From IMG/VR virus record IMGVR_UViG_3300037842_001004, positions 1 through 54,705 of that record: DNA of 54,705 nucleotides; one strand, written 5' to 3'. The notes under the pieces were generated by a model, which saw only the letters and a program-made list of their open reading frames with translations, was not told the origin of the DNA and did not search any database. Below, one piece after another: positions 15,799-22,509 of the stretch. The position numbers and the translations under genes were made by a program. The DNA comes from a virus. The first letter of the stretch is position 1. Every line of letters starts with the position of its first letter.

Positions 15799-15889
15799 CG
15801 TTTTGCTCAAGGTTTGCAGGTGCTCGTCCAACTTGCGGGCCTCGCCCACGTCCAGGCCAGACGTCAGGACCACCAGGGTCCGCGCGGCC
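15799..15889 (-). repeat. Inverted, rearranged copy of the start of the gene at 17910
   Basis: Two blocks: 15831-15889 matches 17930-17988 with one mismatch in 59 bases on the opposite strand, and 15799-15818 matches the 20 bases at 17911-17930. Block order is swapped relative to the plus-strand gene. In the plus gene the blocks encode MQTLSKT then AARTLVVPTSGLDVGEARK; here the open frame reads AARTLVVLTSGLDVGEARK then LDEHLQTLSKT. Confidence 0.8.
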
Positions 15890-16064
15890 GATCCCTCGCC
15901 GTTCCGCACGACCGGCAGTTGCCGTCGTCGTTCCAATTGTGTTCGCACTTTGAGTTCTGCGGGCAATCCAGGCTGAAGCACTGGCCCCGGATCGTCGGGT
16001 TGTCACAGTGGACGCAATCGTCTTCCATCTCGTCCTCGCGCTCGAATTGTTCGTGGGTGGTCAT
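15864..16064 (-). CDS. Small zinc-ribbon protein, 66 aa
   Basis: ATG 16064 has GGAGG seven bases upstream on the minus strand. Four Cys motifs in 45 residues: DCVHC, GQCFSLDC, KCEHNW and NCRSC, with His between, fitting one or two zinc sites. Acidic N-terminus (EQFEREDEMEDD). No family recognised; probably a small nucleic-acid or protein-binding factor. Confidence 0.6.
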   Translation of the reverse strand: MTTHEQFEREDEMEDDCVHCDNPTIRGQCFSLDCPQNSKCEHNWNDDGNCRSCGTARDRPRGPWWS

Positions 16065-16066
16065 CG

Positions 16067-16108
16067 TCAGTCCTCCGTCAAGTAGTCGTAGTAGCGGACG
16101 TCAGTCAC
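16067..16108 (-). CDS. Possible 13-residue micropeptide MTDVRYYDYLTED
   Basis: GTG 16108 overlaps the previous stop (GTGA) and the frame ends 2 bases before the next ATG. The GGAGG serving the next gene lies inside it. Its DVRYYD core repeats the C-terminus of the first gene of the cassette (DDVRYYEFG). It may be a real peptide or a coupling device. Confidence 0.35.
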   Translation of the reverse strand: MTDVRYYDYLTED

Positions 16109-16278
16109 GGGCGCAGTTCCTTTGGGTCGACGACCCCGGCCACCCGGGCCTGGAGCGCATCCTCGCGGGTCACCCCGGCGAGGAAGCAGGGGACAGAGCG
16201 GCCACCCACGCAGAGGAACCCGGCGAGATGCGGCAGACCTACGTCGAGTACGACCCCCTCGAACTGCACCTCGGCCAC
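16105..16278 (-). CDS. Small hypothetical protein, 57 aa
   Basis: From GTG 16278: compact and hydrophobic with alternating strands (VQFEGVVLDVGLPHLAGFLCVGG, shown in two parts: VQFEGVVLDVG and LPHLAGFLCVGG) and a terminal helix (TREDALQARVAGVVDPKELRP). Sequence character is more protein-like than the other frames. It overlaps the preceding small gene by 40 bases, unusually long here, so the two may be parts of one frameshifted gene. Confidence 0.45.
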   Translation of the reverse strand: MAEVQFEGVVLDVGLPHLAGFLCVGGRSVPCFLAGVTREDALQARVAGVVDPKELRP

Positions 16279-16391
16279 CCGTCGCCCCAGCGACCGTAGC
16301 GGGGAGATCCCTCACCGCGGGGGTGGGCCGGGTGGTCTACGATCAGGCCACGCTCCCGGGCCGCGGCGAGGGTGATCATGTTGTCGCGCAT
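16239..16391 (-). CDS. Small hypothetical protein, 50 aa
   Basis: ATG 16391 is preceded by TAGGAG with 5-base spacing. MRDNMITLAAARERGLIVDH is a plausible N-terminal helix, but after about residue 30 the sequence becomes Arg/Gly/Ser-rich and loses protein character exactly where the neighbouring frame gains it. A frameshift joining it to the gene ending at 16105 is likely. Confidence 0.4.
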   Translation of the reverse strand: MRDNMITLAAARERGLIVDHPAHPRGEGSPRYGRWGDGWPRCSSRGSYST

Positions 16392-16399
16392 CGTGTCTC

Positions 16400-16666
16400 C
16401 TATCCGAACTCGTAGTAGCGGACGTCGTCGGGCAAGCTGCGCGGCTCTGGCGGGCAGAAGTAGGCGCGCTCTGCGCTCGCCTCCGCGGCGATGTCAGCGC
16501 CGGCCTCATCCCAGTCGTCCTGGCAGTCGAAGCAGCGCGGGTCGCCCCAGGCGCTGTCGTCACAGGGCGCGGAGCAATCCACGCACTCGGCGTCGGGCGC
16601 CTCGCCGTCGGGGCCAGGGTCAAAGCCCGGCTCCCACTCGGGGCTCTCATGGTCGCAGTAGCTCAC
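16400..16666 (-). CDS. Cys-rich acidic protein, 88 aa (first gene of the minus cassette)
   Basis: GTG 16666 is preceded by AAGGAGG with 7-base spacing, downstream of the minus-strand promoter at 16744-16716. It contains YCDHE, CVDCSAPCDD, CFDCQDD and a late FCPP: probably a zinc-binding fold in a strongly acidic chain. The C-terminus DDVRYYEFG is repeated in the 13-residue frame downstream. No family recognised. Confidence 0.6.
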   Translation of the reverse strand: MSYCDHESPEWEPGFDPGPDGEAPDAECVDCSAPCDDSAWGDPRCFDCQDDWDEAGADIAAEASAERAYFCPPEPRSLPDDVRYYEFG

Positions 16667-16715
16667 TAGGGGACCTCCTTTTTCTGGCGCGGCAGCGGGG
16701 GGCGCCGGCACCCAC

Positions 16716-16744
16716 AAGGTAAGCACCGACGCCCACCCTGTCAA
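16716..16744 (-). promoter_or_regulatory. Minus-strand class I palindromic promoter
   Basis: Read on the minus strand: TTGACA (16744-16739), 17-base spacer, TACCTT (16721-16716). GTGGGCGTCGGTGCTTAC (16736-16719) fills the spacer at the same offset (8 bases) as in the plus-strand promoters, and closely matches GTGGGCGTCCGTGCTTAC at 31545. It serves the minus cassette and is back to back with the promoter at 16759, 14 AT-rich bases apart. Confidence 0.75.
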
Positions 16745-16758
16745 TTAAATATTGTCGG

Positions 16759-16787
16759 TTGACACCGTATGCGGTCGTGCATACATT
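16759..16787 (+). promoter_or_regulatory. Plus-strand palindromic promoter
   Basis: TTGACA (16759-16764), 17-base spacer, TACATT (16782-16787). Inverted repeat GTATGC-N6-GCATAC at 16767-16784, same 8-base offset. Downstream, GCGGC ... GCCGC (about 16794-16817) can enclose AATCTCCAC, resembling the leader hairpins at 17873, 45291 and 47709. Confidence 0.75.
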
Positions 16788-16830
16788 GGCTGTGCGGCGG
16801 CAATCTCCACTGGCCGCTCAGGAGGTTCTG

Positions 16831-17052
16831 ATGTTCGGAAATTCCGTCAACCAGATCGGCGCGGCAATCGCCGACAAAGACCGCTCGATCCGGCGCGCCT
16901 ATGCGATTCGGCTCGGGCTATCCTCTCACGCTCTCGGCCTCGGCCGAGAGGACGTCCAGGGCGTGGGCGCCTGGGACACCCGATGGGCTCGCGAAGCCTG
17001 GGATGCGGCGGAGGCCGACCGCGCCACCGGACACGAGGAGGCCACCCGATGA
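16831..17052 (+). CDS. Small helical protein, 73 aa
   Basis: ATG 16831 with AGGAGG at 16820-16825, first gene of the unit driven by the promoter at 16759. Helical, amphipathic (NQIGAAIADKDRSIRRAYAI, REAWDAAEADRATGHEE). No family recognised. Its end overlaps an ATG at 17049 (ATGA). Confidence 0.6.
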   Translation: MFGNSVNQIGAAIADKDRSIRRAYAIRLGLSSHALGLGREDVQGVGAWDTRWAREAWDAAEADRATGHEEATR

Positions 17053-17107
17053 GCTTCTACGGGAGCAGAGACGCCCTGGCGCGAGCCGGGGCAGACGGCG
17101 CGACGTC

Positions 17108-17377
17108 GTGGGCAATCGGACCGGCTGGGCACTCGCGGACGGCTCGCATGCCGACGCACCCGGCCGAGGGGTCGACGCGACGGCGAACGCCATCGACGCG
17201 GCATGGAAGGAGTGGATCGCGAAGGCAACCGAGCTGCTCCGCAACTTCACGATCCGCGGTCGCGTCGCCGAGGACCACGTCCTCTTCGATGACGGCCACT
17301 TGGTCATCAACGGCAATACCAATGCGAGCCACGGTTACCTCTACGTGACGGCGTGGCTCCGAAACGAGGGGATCTAA
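17108..17377 (+). CDS. Hypothetical protein, 89 aa, possibly frameshifted at its 5' end
   Basis: The frame ending at 17377 has good protein character from about 17108 (AIDAAWKEWIAKATELLRNF, VLFDDGHLVINGNTN, GYLYVTAWLR), but its only early start, GTG 17108, has no ribosome site. The expected start is ATG 17049, which forms an ATGA overlap with the previous gene and begins MSFYGSRDALARAGADGATS in another frame. One indel near 17100 would join the two. I annotate the safe part only. Confidence 0.45.
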   Translation: MGNRTGWALADGSHADAPGRGVDATANAIDAAWKEWIAKATELLRNFTIRGRVAEDHVLFDDGHLVINGNTNASHGYLYVTAWLRNEGI

Positions 17378-17817
17378 TGGGCGATCTGACGCAAGGGGCG
17401 CCGGCTGCGGCTCCGGCGTTCAGGGTCCAGGGCGGCGACTTTACCCTGGACCGCGTGTGCGGGCTTCTGTGCTGCGCCTTCGAGGGCGGCTCCAACTACT
17501 GGTACCGCGACGCGAAAATCGACCGGTTGCCTGACGGCTACGTCCGCGCGGACTTCAAGGTCGGCGGGCGTCACGAGCAGGCCCTGGGCAGCTACTGGCA
17601 TTGGATCCAGGCTGTGCCGGTCCTGGGCGGCGAGGTCTCCTTCATCCACGAAGAGGACGAGCCTCGGGCGGTGCTCGGGCGAGAGCAACTCGCACGGGGC
17701 CTGGAGTTGTTGAAGGCGACGCGCCACTGGGCGGACTTCGTCGACGAGAACGACGACGCGGACACCGGCGACGCGTTCCTGCAGCTCTGCGTGTTCGGAG
17801 AGGTGGTGTACGGATGA
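17377..17817 (+). CDS. Hypothetical protein, 146 aa
   Basis: ATG 17377 overlaps the previous TAA (TAATG) and has GAGGGG upstream. Trp/Tyr-rich (NYWYRDAKIDRLPDGYVRADF, SYWHWIQAVPV) with a helix (REQLARGLELLKATRHWADF) and acidic C-terminal part. Reminiscent of small phage accessory proteins with a beta-sheet core; no family recognised. Confidence 0.6.
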   Translation: MGDLTQGAPAAAPAFRVQGGDFTLDRVCGLLCCAFEGGSNYWYRDAKIDRLPDGYVRADFKVGGRHEQALGSYWHWIQAVPVLGGEVSFIHEEDEPRAVLGREQLARGLELLKATRHWADFVDENDDADTGDAFLQLCVFGEVVYG

Positions 17818-17839
17818 GGCAGAAACTGACGAACCCTGG

Positions 17840-17868
17840 TTGACATCAGGGGTGCGCGTGCGCATATT
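17840..17868 (+). promoter_or_regulatory. Class II palindromic promoter
   Basis: TTGACA (17840-17845), 17-base spacer, CATATT (17863-17868). TGCGC GT GCGCA at 17853-17864 sits two bases further downstream than the class I palindromes, overlapping the -10 box. Almost identical to the promoter at 45235 and related to 47653. Confidence 0.75.
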
Positions 17869-17872
17869 GAAG

Positions 17873-17896
17873 GTGCTCCAATTCCCCACGGAGCAC
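17873..17896 (+). promoter_or_regulatory. Leader hairpin with CCCCAC loop
   Basis: GTGCTCC (17873-17879) pairs with GGAGCAC (17890-17896) around the loop AATTCCCCAC, ending just before GGAGGAAAAGAG, the ribosome site of the next gene. Counterparts at 45291 and 47709 keep the loop but have other, still paired stems. Confidence 0.65.
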
Positions 17897-17909
17897 GGGA
17901 GGAAAAGAG

Positions 17910-18461
17910 ATGCAAACCTTGAGCAAAACGGCCGCGCGGACCCTGGTGGTCCCGACGTCTGGCCTGGACGTGGGCGAGGCCCGCAAGTCATGGGAGATCC
18001 CAGGCAACCGCGTCCGGGTCATGGAGGTCGACCTCGTCGACCACGGCGGACGCAACCACTCGACGCTCCGGGTCTTCGTGACCGACGGGCAGGTTGGGTA
18101 CACCCTCGGAAACCAGGCTTTGTCCAACATGTTCGGCGCGAGCGGCGGCAACAACTCCAACACCCTGCCCCCGTTCGTCCGGCGGGGGGGCGAGGCGGAG
18201 CTGGTGGCACAGGTGAACGCGGCGGTGGCTCGATCGTACCGCGACGCCAAGAGGGTGACGCTCCACCCGATCTTCGAGGACGTCGTCTGGGCGCAGCAGG
18301 ACTCGGTCAACCTCCGCGTCCCCAACCACGGGCCTGACCCCATGAGCGGGGACCTCGAAAGACGAGTGCTGGGCAACTACATGTCCGAAGCCGCGGTGCA
18401 GGATTTCGCTGAGCAGGAGGGCTACGTCGAGGACGAGGACGAGGACGAGGACGATGGCTAA
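17910..18461 (+). CDS. Hypothetical protein, 183 aa
   Basis: ATG 17910 follows GGAGGAAAAGAG. The N-terminal 26 residues (MQTLSKT ... GLDVGEARK) duplicate sequence found inverted at 15799-15889. The rest is mixed alpha/beta (RVRVMEVDLVDHGGRNHSTLRVFVTDGQVG, shown in part) and ends in a Glu/Asp run (EDEDEDEDDG). No family recognised. It is the sole large product of its own promoter unit, followed by one coupled small gene. Confidence 0.6.
   Translation: MQTLSKTAARTLVVPTSGLDVGEARKSWEIPGNRVRVMEVDLVDHGGRNHSTLRVFVTDGQVGYTLGNQALSNMFGASGGNNSNTLPPFVRRGGEAELVAQVNAAVARSYRDAKRVTLHPIFEDVVWAQQDSVNLRVPNHGPDPMSGDLERRVLGNYMSEAAVQDFAEQEGYVEDEDEDEDDG
17911..17988 (+). repeat. Plus-strand copy of the inverted duplicated block
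   Basis: 17930-17988 matches 15831-15889 on the other strand (58 of 59 bases) and 17911-17930 matches 15799-15818. Because the shared part starts within the first codon of this gene, an N-terminal coding module seems to have been copied across the cassette boundary. Confidence 0.8.
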
Positions 18462-18708
18462 CGTCGACTACACAAGCGAGAGCTGCGCCGCCCTGCTGTG
18501 GTGCAGCGAAGAGGAGGCCGAGGCCCTGGGCGGCAGCGTCGGGGGCTCCGGCGTCGAGCACGCGGGGGGCGGCGCGCACTACGCGATGGTCGGCCTGGGT
18601 TGGGACACGTCCGTGTCGGATGCGGCCAACTACGCGGTGATCGACCGGGCACGAGCAGCCGTCGAGCGGGAGTGCGCGCAGGCGGGCGTGAGCCTGCAGG
18701 AGACCTGA
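18454..18708 (+). CDS. Small hypothetical protein, 84 aa
   Basis: ATG 18454 overlaps the previous gene by 8 bases. Starts MANVDYTSESCAALLW, similar in style to MSNIDYHAALDAG of the gene at 44662. Gly-rich middle (GGSVGGSGVEHAGGGAHY) and a C-terminal helix. No family recognised. Confidence 0.55.
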   Translation: MANVDYTSESCAALLWCSEEEAEALGGSVGGSGVEHAGGGAHYAMVGLGWDTSVSDAANYAVIDRARAAVERECAQAGVSLQET

Positions 18709-18711
18709 CGG

Positions 18712-18741
18712 TAGACACGTCCGGGCCAATGGGCCTACCCT
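18712..18741 (+). promoter_or_regulatory. Possible promoter upstream of the first giant gene
   Basis: TAGACA (18712-18717), 18-base spacer, TACCCT (18736-18741), with a near-palindrome GGCCAATGGGCC in the spacer. The leader that follows can fold GGCGTTG / CAACGCC around 18791-18819. Weaker match than the other palindromic promoters. Confidence 0.4.
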
Positions 18742-18843
18742 GTGGGTCGCGCCGGGCACCTCCGCGGCGCGCCCCGGGAACTCCCTGGGGGCGTTGGGAG
18801 TGGGGATACTACTCAACGCCTCCAGGCCCGGAACTTTTCGCGT

Positions 18844-18859
18844 GATAGCATCCGCCACA
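18844..18859 (+). promoter_or_regulatory. Extended -10 box placed for a leaderless start
   Basis: TGATAGCAT (18843-18851) gives an extended -10 (TAGCAT) ending 7 bases before ATG 18859, so a transcript would start at or next to the start codon. No ribosome site is visible there. The same spacing occurs at 31857 before GTG 31870. No -35 match. Confidence 0.35.
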
Positions 18860-21800
18860 TGAGCGACCCCGACTTGCACAAGAGCAACCCGGTCGGGGGC
18901 CACCCGGTCACCGCCGGACCCGTAGCGGGAGCTGGCGACCCCTGGGGCTCGGCTCCCGGTGACGCGCAACTCTTCCCCGCCCTAGCTCCGTTGCCTGACG
19001 CGTACCGCGAGCAGGGACGGAGCATTCTTGCGTCTGGGTCCAGTCTGGCGCTGCGGGCCTACCGCGCCCTACTGGAGCGTGCCGGCGTCGACCGCAGCCG
19101 GGCGAACGTGGCGGTCGAGCTGGCCGCGGGCTACCTCGCGACCCTGGAGGCTCCAACGCGCCTGCGGAAGTCGGCGCTGCGGGACGAGGTGTGGGAGGTC
19201 ATCCCGGGCCGCTTCGCGCGATCCCTCCGCCGCCTCATGTTCAAGGGCGCGGGGCACAAGTACATCCGCCGCGTGCGGCGCAATGGCCGCTGGGTCTACT
19301 ACTACAACGTGACCGGCGGCGCCGGCCTGGGCCACGTCGACGAGATGCACCAGGGCGCCCGCTTCAAGCTCGACCAGGGTGGCAAGTCCGGGCACTACGA
19401 GGTCCTCGCGACGGAGGGCGGGTGGGTCACCATCCGGCACGACGAGAGCGGGCACGAGACCAAGATCCGCAAGACGGCGTTGCAGACGATGCTGCACCGG
19501 GAACACGCCGAGCTTCTGGAGGGTCACCGTGCCCGCACGAGGGCCGAGCTGGAGGCCGTGGGTACGCACGGGTCCACCAAGCAGCGAGAGCGCCTGGAGG
19601 CGTACTCCCGGCGCTACATGCACACCGCCGACCTGATGGATGACCCCGAGCTACGGTTGATGGTCTGGCCGAAGCCGGTGCTCGCGGATTCGCGGACCAC
19701 CTACGGCGCGCGCCTCCGGCCGGTCGGGTCAGCGACGGTGCCTCCGGGCTATACGGCCATCGACTCGCATGGCGATTTCAAGCACGGGACGGTGACCTAC
19801 GAGGCGCCGATCGAGGACCCGAAGCACTACGGCCTCGTCGAGATACCGAGCGCCCGCAGGCGCCTACAAGTCCTGGCCGCGGCCGTTGCCGACCTGAAGG
19901 AGTACGCCGCCGAGCACGTCGAGGAGGCGGCCGACGACCCGGGCTACTTCGAGCAGGTGGTCGGCCACTACATCGACAAGGCCGGCGTCCACATGGACCG
20001 GGCCGAGTTGGCGGCCGACGTCGAGGCGGCCCTGCGGGGCCTTCGCCCGGTCGTCCCCTACGCCGAGATGGCGAAGCCCTGGGAGACCGACGCCGACATC
20101 CTCGCGGAGCACGACATCCACACCTTCGCCGAGGTCGCCGCGGCCGGCGCCGAGAAGGTCGGCCAGCTCCTCGGAGACCCCGCGCGTGGGAAGCGGATCC
20201 ACGGCGACGCGACGATGCGCCTGGGTAGCAAAGACGCGCGGGCAATGGTCCTCGCAGACCACCCGAGCACGCACCCGGACTGGGTCCCTGACCTGTCGAA
20301 GGTCGACTTCTTCATCCTCAACTCCAGCGGCGGCAAAGACAGCGTCGCGATGCTCGCCAGGGCGATCGAGGTCGCGGACCGCCAGGGGTTCCCGCGCGAT
20401 CGGATGGTGGTGGTTCACGCCGACCTGGGGCGCGTCGAGTGGAGCGGCACGAAGGAACTCGCGGCGCAGCAGGCGGCCATGTACGGCGTGCGCTTCGAGG
20501 TGGTCCGGCGGGAGGGGCAAGACCTCCTGCAGCACATCGAGAACCGCTACTACCAACTCGCGGCCCGCATCGAGGACACGGAGGCCCTGTCGGCGCCCCC
20601 CGCCGCGGTGAGTCGCGTGACTCGTGTTGCGGGCCTTCCGCTCGCAGAGGTGGCTACCGCCGACCTTGTGCCCTTGGGCGGAAGGGGGGCGCGGCTGGTT
20701 GAGGCAGCGGCCGGGCGGATGCCGCCGGGAACCCGCCTGCGGACAGCCAACGATCACGAGCTGGTTTTCGAGGACGAGTCCGGCCGCCGTACGACGCTTA
20801 CCCGCATGAGGAATACGCCCACATGGACGGGGGAGGTGACGCGCGCGGTCCATTCCGAGCGCCTCGTGTCGGGGGATCCCTCGATCTCGGGCACTGAGAA
20901 CAGGCGACGGCAGAACAAACGGCGGGAGGTCACGACGGAGCACAAGACGGTTGCTTTCCTGCAGACCGCGCTGAGGGGCAAGCGTTCGGGGTCGCTGACC
21001 GATATGCTCGCGGCGGCCGTCTCTGCCGTCTCTGCCCAGGTGGTCGCCGCGCCTACCCCGCTCACTTGGGGGGACCTCTTCGCGCGCCTGCCCGAGCCGA
21101 AGAAGTCCGGCCGCAAGGCCGAGGTCGCCCGGTTCAAGGCTGAATGGGCGGCCGCCGTCGCGGAGATCGCCGCGAAGTTGCCCGAGCGGAACGTGACCTA
21201 CCCGCCCGGCTTCGAGGACAACCCGAAGCTCCGTCAGACGATGTCGCGCCAGATGCGGGCGGAGCAGATCCTCGCGAGCGCGCGCCGCAAGCAAGGCCAG
21301 AAGGAGCCCGGCGACCCGGTCGACTGGGGCATGCCGAACCCGTGGCCCGGCGACAAGCGGTACTGCACGAGCGAGCACAAGCGCGCGGTGATCGGCGTCC
21401 TGGTGACAAAGGCCGCGGAGAAGATGCACGGCCTTCCAGCTTGGCGCGCCGAGCGCGACGCGACGCGAGCGAAGCGCAAGGCCATCGCGAACGACCGCAT
21501 CAAGGTCGTCGCCAAGGCGAAGGGCCTGAAGGGCGCGCCTCGCGCGGCGGAGAAGGCTCGCATCACGGCGCAGCTCGCCGTGTCCATGCCCGACCCGCCC
21601 GAGCCGCCGGCGCCGCGGATCCTCAACATCATGGGCCTGCGCGCTCAGGAGTCCGAGGAGCGGGCAAAGAAGCCCGCGTTCTACGAAAACAAGGCGTCGT
21701 CGGGGGTGAAGCAGATCGACGACTGGCTCCCGGTCCAGGGATGGAGCGAGGAACAGGTCTGGGACCGCATCGCCCAGGAGGGCATGCCGAGCCACGACGC

Positions 21801-22509
21801 CTACCTACTCGACCCGAAGACGGGGCGGCCGACGGGAAAGGGCATGCGGCGCCTGTCGTGCGTCTTCTGCGTCTACGCCGACTCCCACGACCTCGTCGTC
21901 GCGGCCGTCCGCAACCCCGAGTTGTTCGCGAAGTACCTGGAGCTGGAGGAGCGGACCGGCTTCACCTTCCAGCAATCCAACTTCCCGAAGGGGTCGCCCC
22001 TGGGTCTCGCGGGCAAGCCGAAGAGTCTCCGGGCGGTCGCTGACGCCATCCGCGAGCACGGTGCGACAGAGAGCATCGTCCGCGAGATTTCCGCAGCTCT
22101 ACGGGACATCCAAGATGCGCGGTCGGCCGACCTCGGTCTGGTCCAGATTGGCGACCGGCGCGCAAGCCCTCATGCGCTCGCGAAGGCCGAGGGATCCCTG
22201 GGGGATCCTTCGTTGCACACGTTGGGGTCTGCGTTGCTCCACAACCTTCGCCAGCTCCGCGCCCACGGGAAGCGGCCGGAGTCCATCCAGTACGACTACC
22301 GGGCGAGCGGCGCCGTCGTGATGATCGACTGCGAGGGGGGCGCGTACTTCGTCGGTGCGCTGTCGTACCCGGACGCGTACGGCGGGAGCACGGCCGCAGC
22401 GGCCGCGGCCCGGTTCGCCGGCATCGGGTACGAGGAGCACGGCTCGCCGGACTCGCAGGGGTCGACCAGCGTTCCGGCGCGGGCCGAGCGGGCCAGGAGC
22501 GCACGATGA
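18859..22509 (+). CDS. Giant polyvalent protein 1: shared KY module plus PP-loop/PAPS-reductase domain
   Basis: 1216 aa. ATG 18859 (MSDPDLHKSNPVGG) is chosen; upstream codons in frame look non-coding. Residues ~127-260: shared module (GHKYIRRV, RWVYYYNVTGG, GHVDEMH, HDESGHE, HREHAELLE). Residues ~475-580: PP-loop ATP-binding domain with FILNSSGGKDS, then MVVVHADLG. The usual continuation (KRYCTSEHKRAVIG ... RRLSCVFCVYADSHDLVVAA ... ERTGFTFQ) comes only after ~230 inserted residues. PP-loop/PAPS-reductase relatives carry out sulfur or adenylation chemistry, including DndC of phosphorothioate DNA. As part of a phage polyvalent protein, nucleic-acid modification early in infection is likely but inferred. 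Confidence 0.75.
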   Translation: MSDPDLHKSNPVGGHPVTAGPVAGAGDPWGSAPGDAQLFPALAPLPDAYREQGRSILASGSSLALRAYRALLERAGVDRSRANVAVELAAGYLATLEAPTRLRKSALRDEVWEVIPGRFARSLRRLMFKGAGHKYIRRVRRNGRWVYYYNVTGGAGLGHVDEMHQGARFKLDQGGKSGHYEVLATEGGWVTIRHDESGHETKIRKTALQTMLHREHAELLEGHRARTRAELEAVGTHGSTKQRERLEAYSRRYMHTADLMDDPELRLMVWPKPVLADSRTTYGARLRPVGSATVPPGYTAIDSHGDFKHGTVTYEAPIEDPKHYGLVEIPSARRRLQVLAAAVADLKEYAAEHVEEAADDPGYFEQVVGHYIDKAGVHMDRAELAADVEAALRGLRPVVPYAEMAKPWETDADILAEHDIHTFAEVAAAGAEKVGQLLGDPARGKRIHGDATMRLGSKDARAMVLADHPSTHPDWVPDLSKVDFFILNSSGGKDSVAMLARAIEVADRQGFPRDRMVVVHADLGRVEWSGTKELAAQQAAMYGVRFEVVRREGQDLLQHIENRYYQLAARIEDTEALSAPPAAVSRVTRVAGLPLAEVATADLVPLGGRGARLVEAAAGRMPPGTRLRTANDHELVFEDESGRRTTLTRMRNTPTWTGEVTRAVHSERLVSGDPSISGTENRRRQNKRREVTTEHKTVAFLQTALRGKRSGSLTDMLAAAVSAVSAQVVAAPTPLTWGDLFARLPEPKKSGRKAEVARFKAEWAAAVAEIAAKLPERNVTYPPGFEDNPKLRQTMSRQMRAEQILASARRKQGQKEPGDPVDWGMPNPWPGDKRYCTSEHKRAVIGVLVTKAAEKMHGLPAWRAERDATRAKRKAIANDRIKVVAKAKGLKGAPRAAEKARITAQLAVSMPDPPEPPAPRILNIMGLRAQESEERAKKPAFYENKASSGVKQIDDWLPVQGWSEEQVWDRIAQEGMPSHDAYLLDPKTGRPTGKGMRRLSCVFCVYADSHDLVVAAVRNPELFAKYLELEERTGFTFQQSNFPKGSPLGLAGKPKSLRAVADAIREHGATESIVREISAALRDIQDARSADLGLVQIGDRRASPHALAKAEGSLGDPSLHTLGSALLHNLRQLRAHGKRPESIQYDYRASGAVVMIDCEGGAYFVGALSYPDAYGGSTAAAAAARFAGIGYEEHGSPDSQGSTSVPARAERARSAR

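Noticed and set aside
15160-16299. Plus-strand open frame of 379 codons across the minus-strand cassette
   Set aside because: Starts inside the terminase end, has no ribosome site, and covers minus-strand genes with good starts and zinc motifs.
20590-21290. Intein inside the PP-loop domain of polyvalent protein 1
   Set aside because: No Cys/Ser splice start, no TxxH block and no terminal HN-C/S/T motif at the segment ends.
19864-21795. Antisense open frame of 643 codons opposite polyvalent gene 1
   Set aside because: Shadow of the PP-loop gene; no start signal and no recognisable domain.
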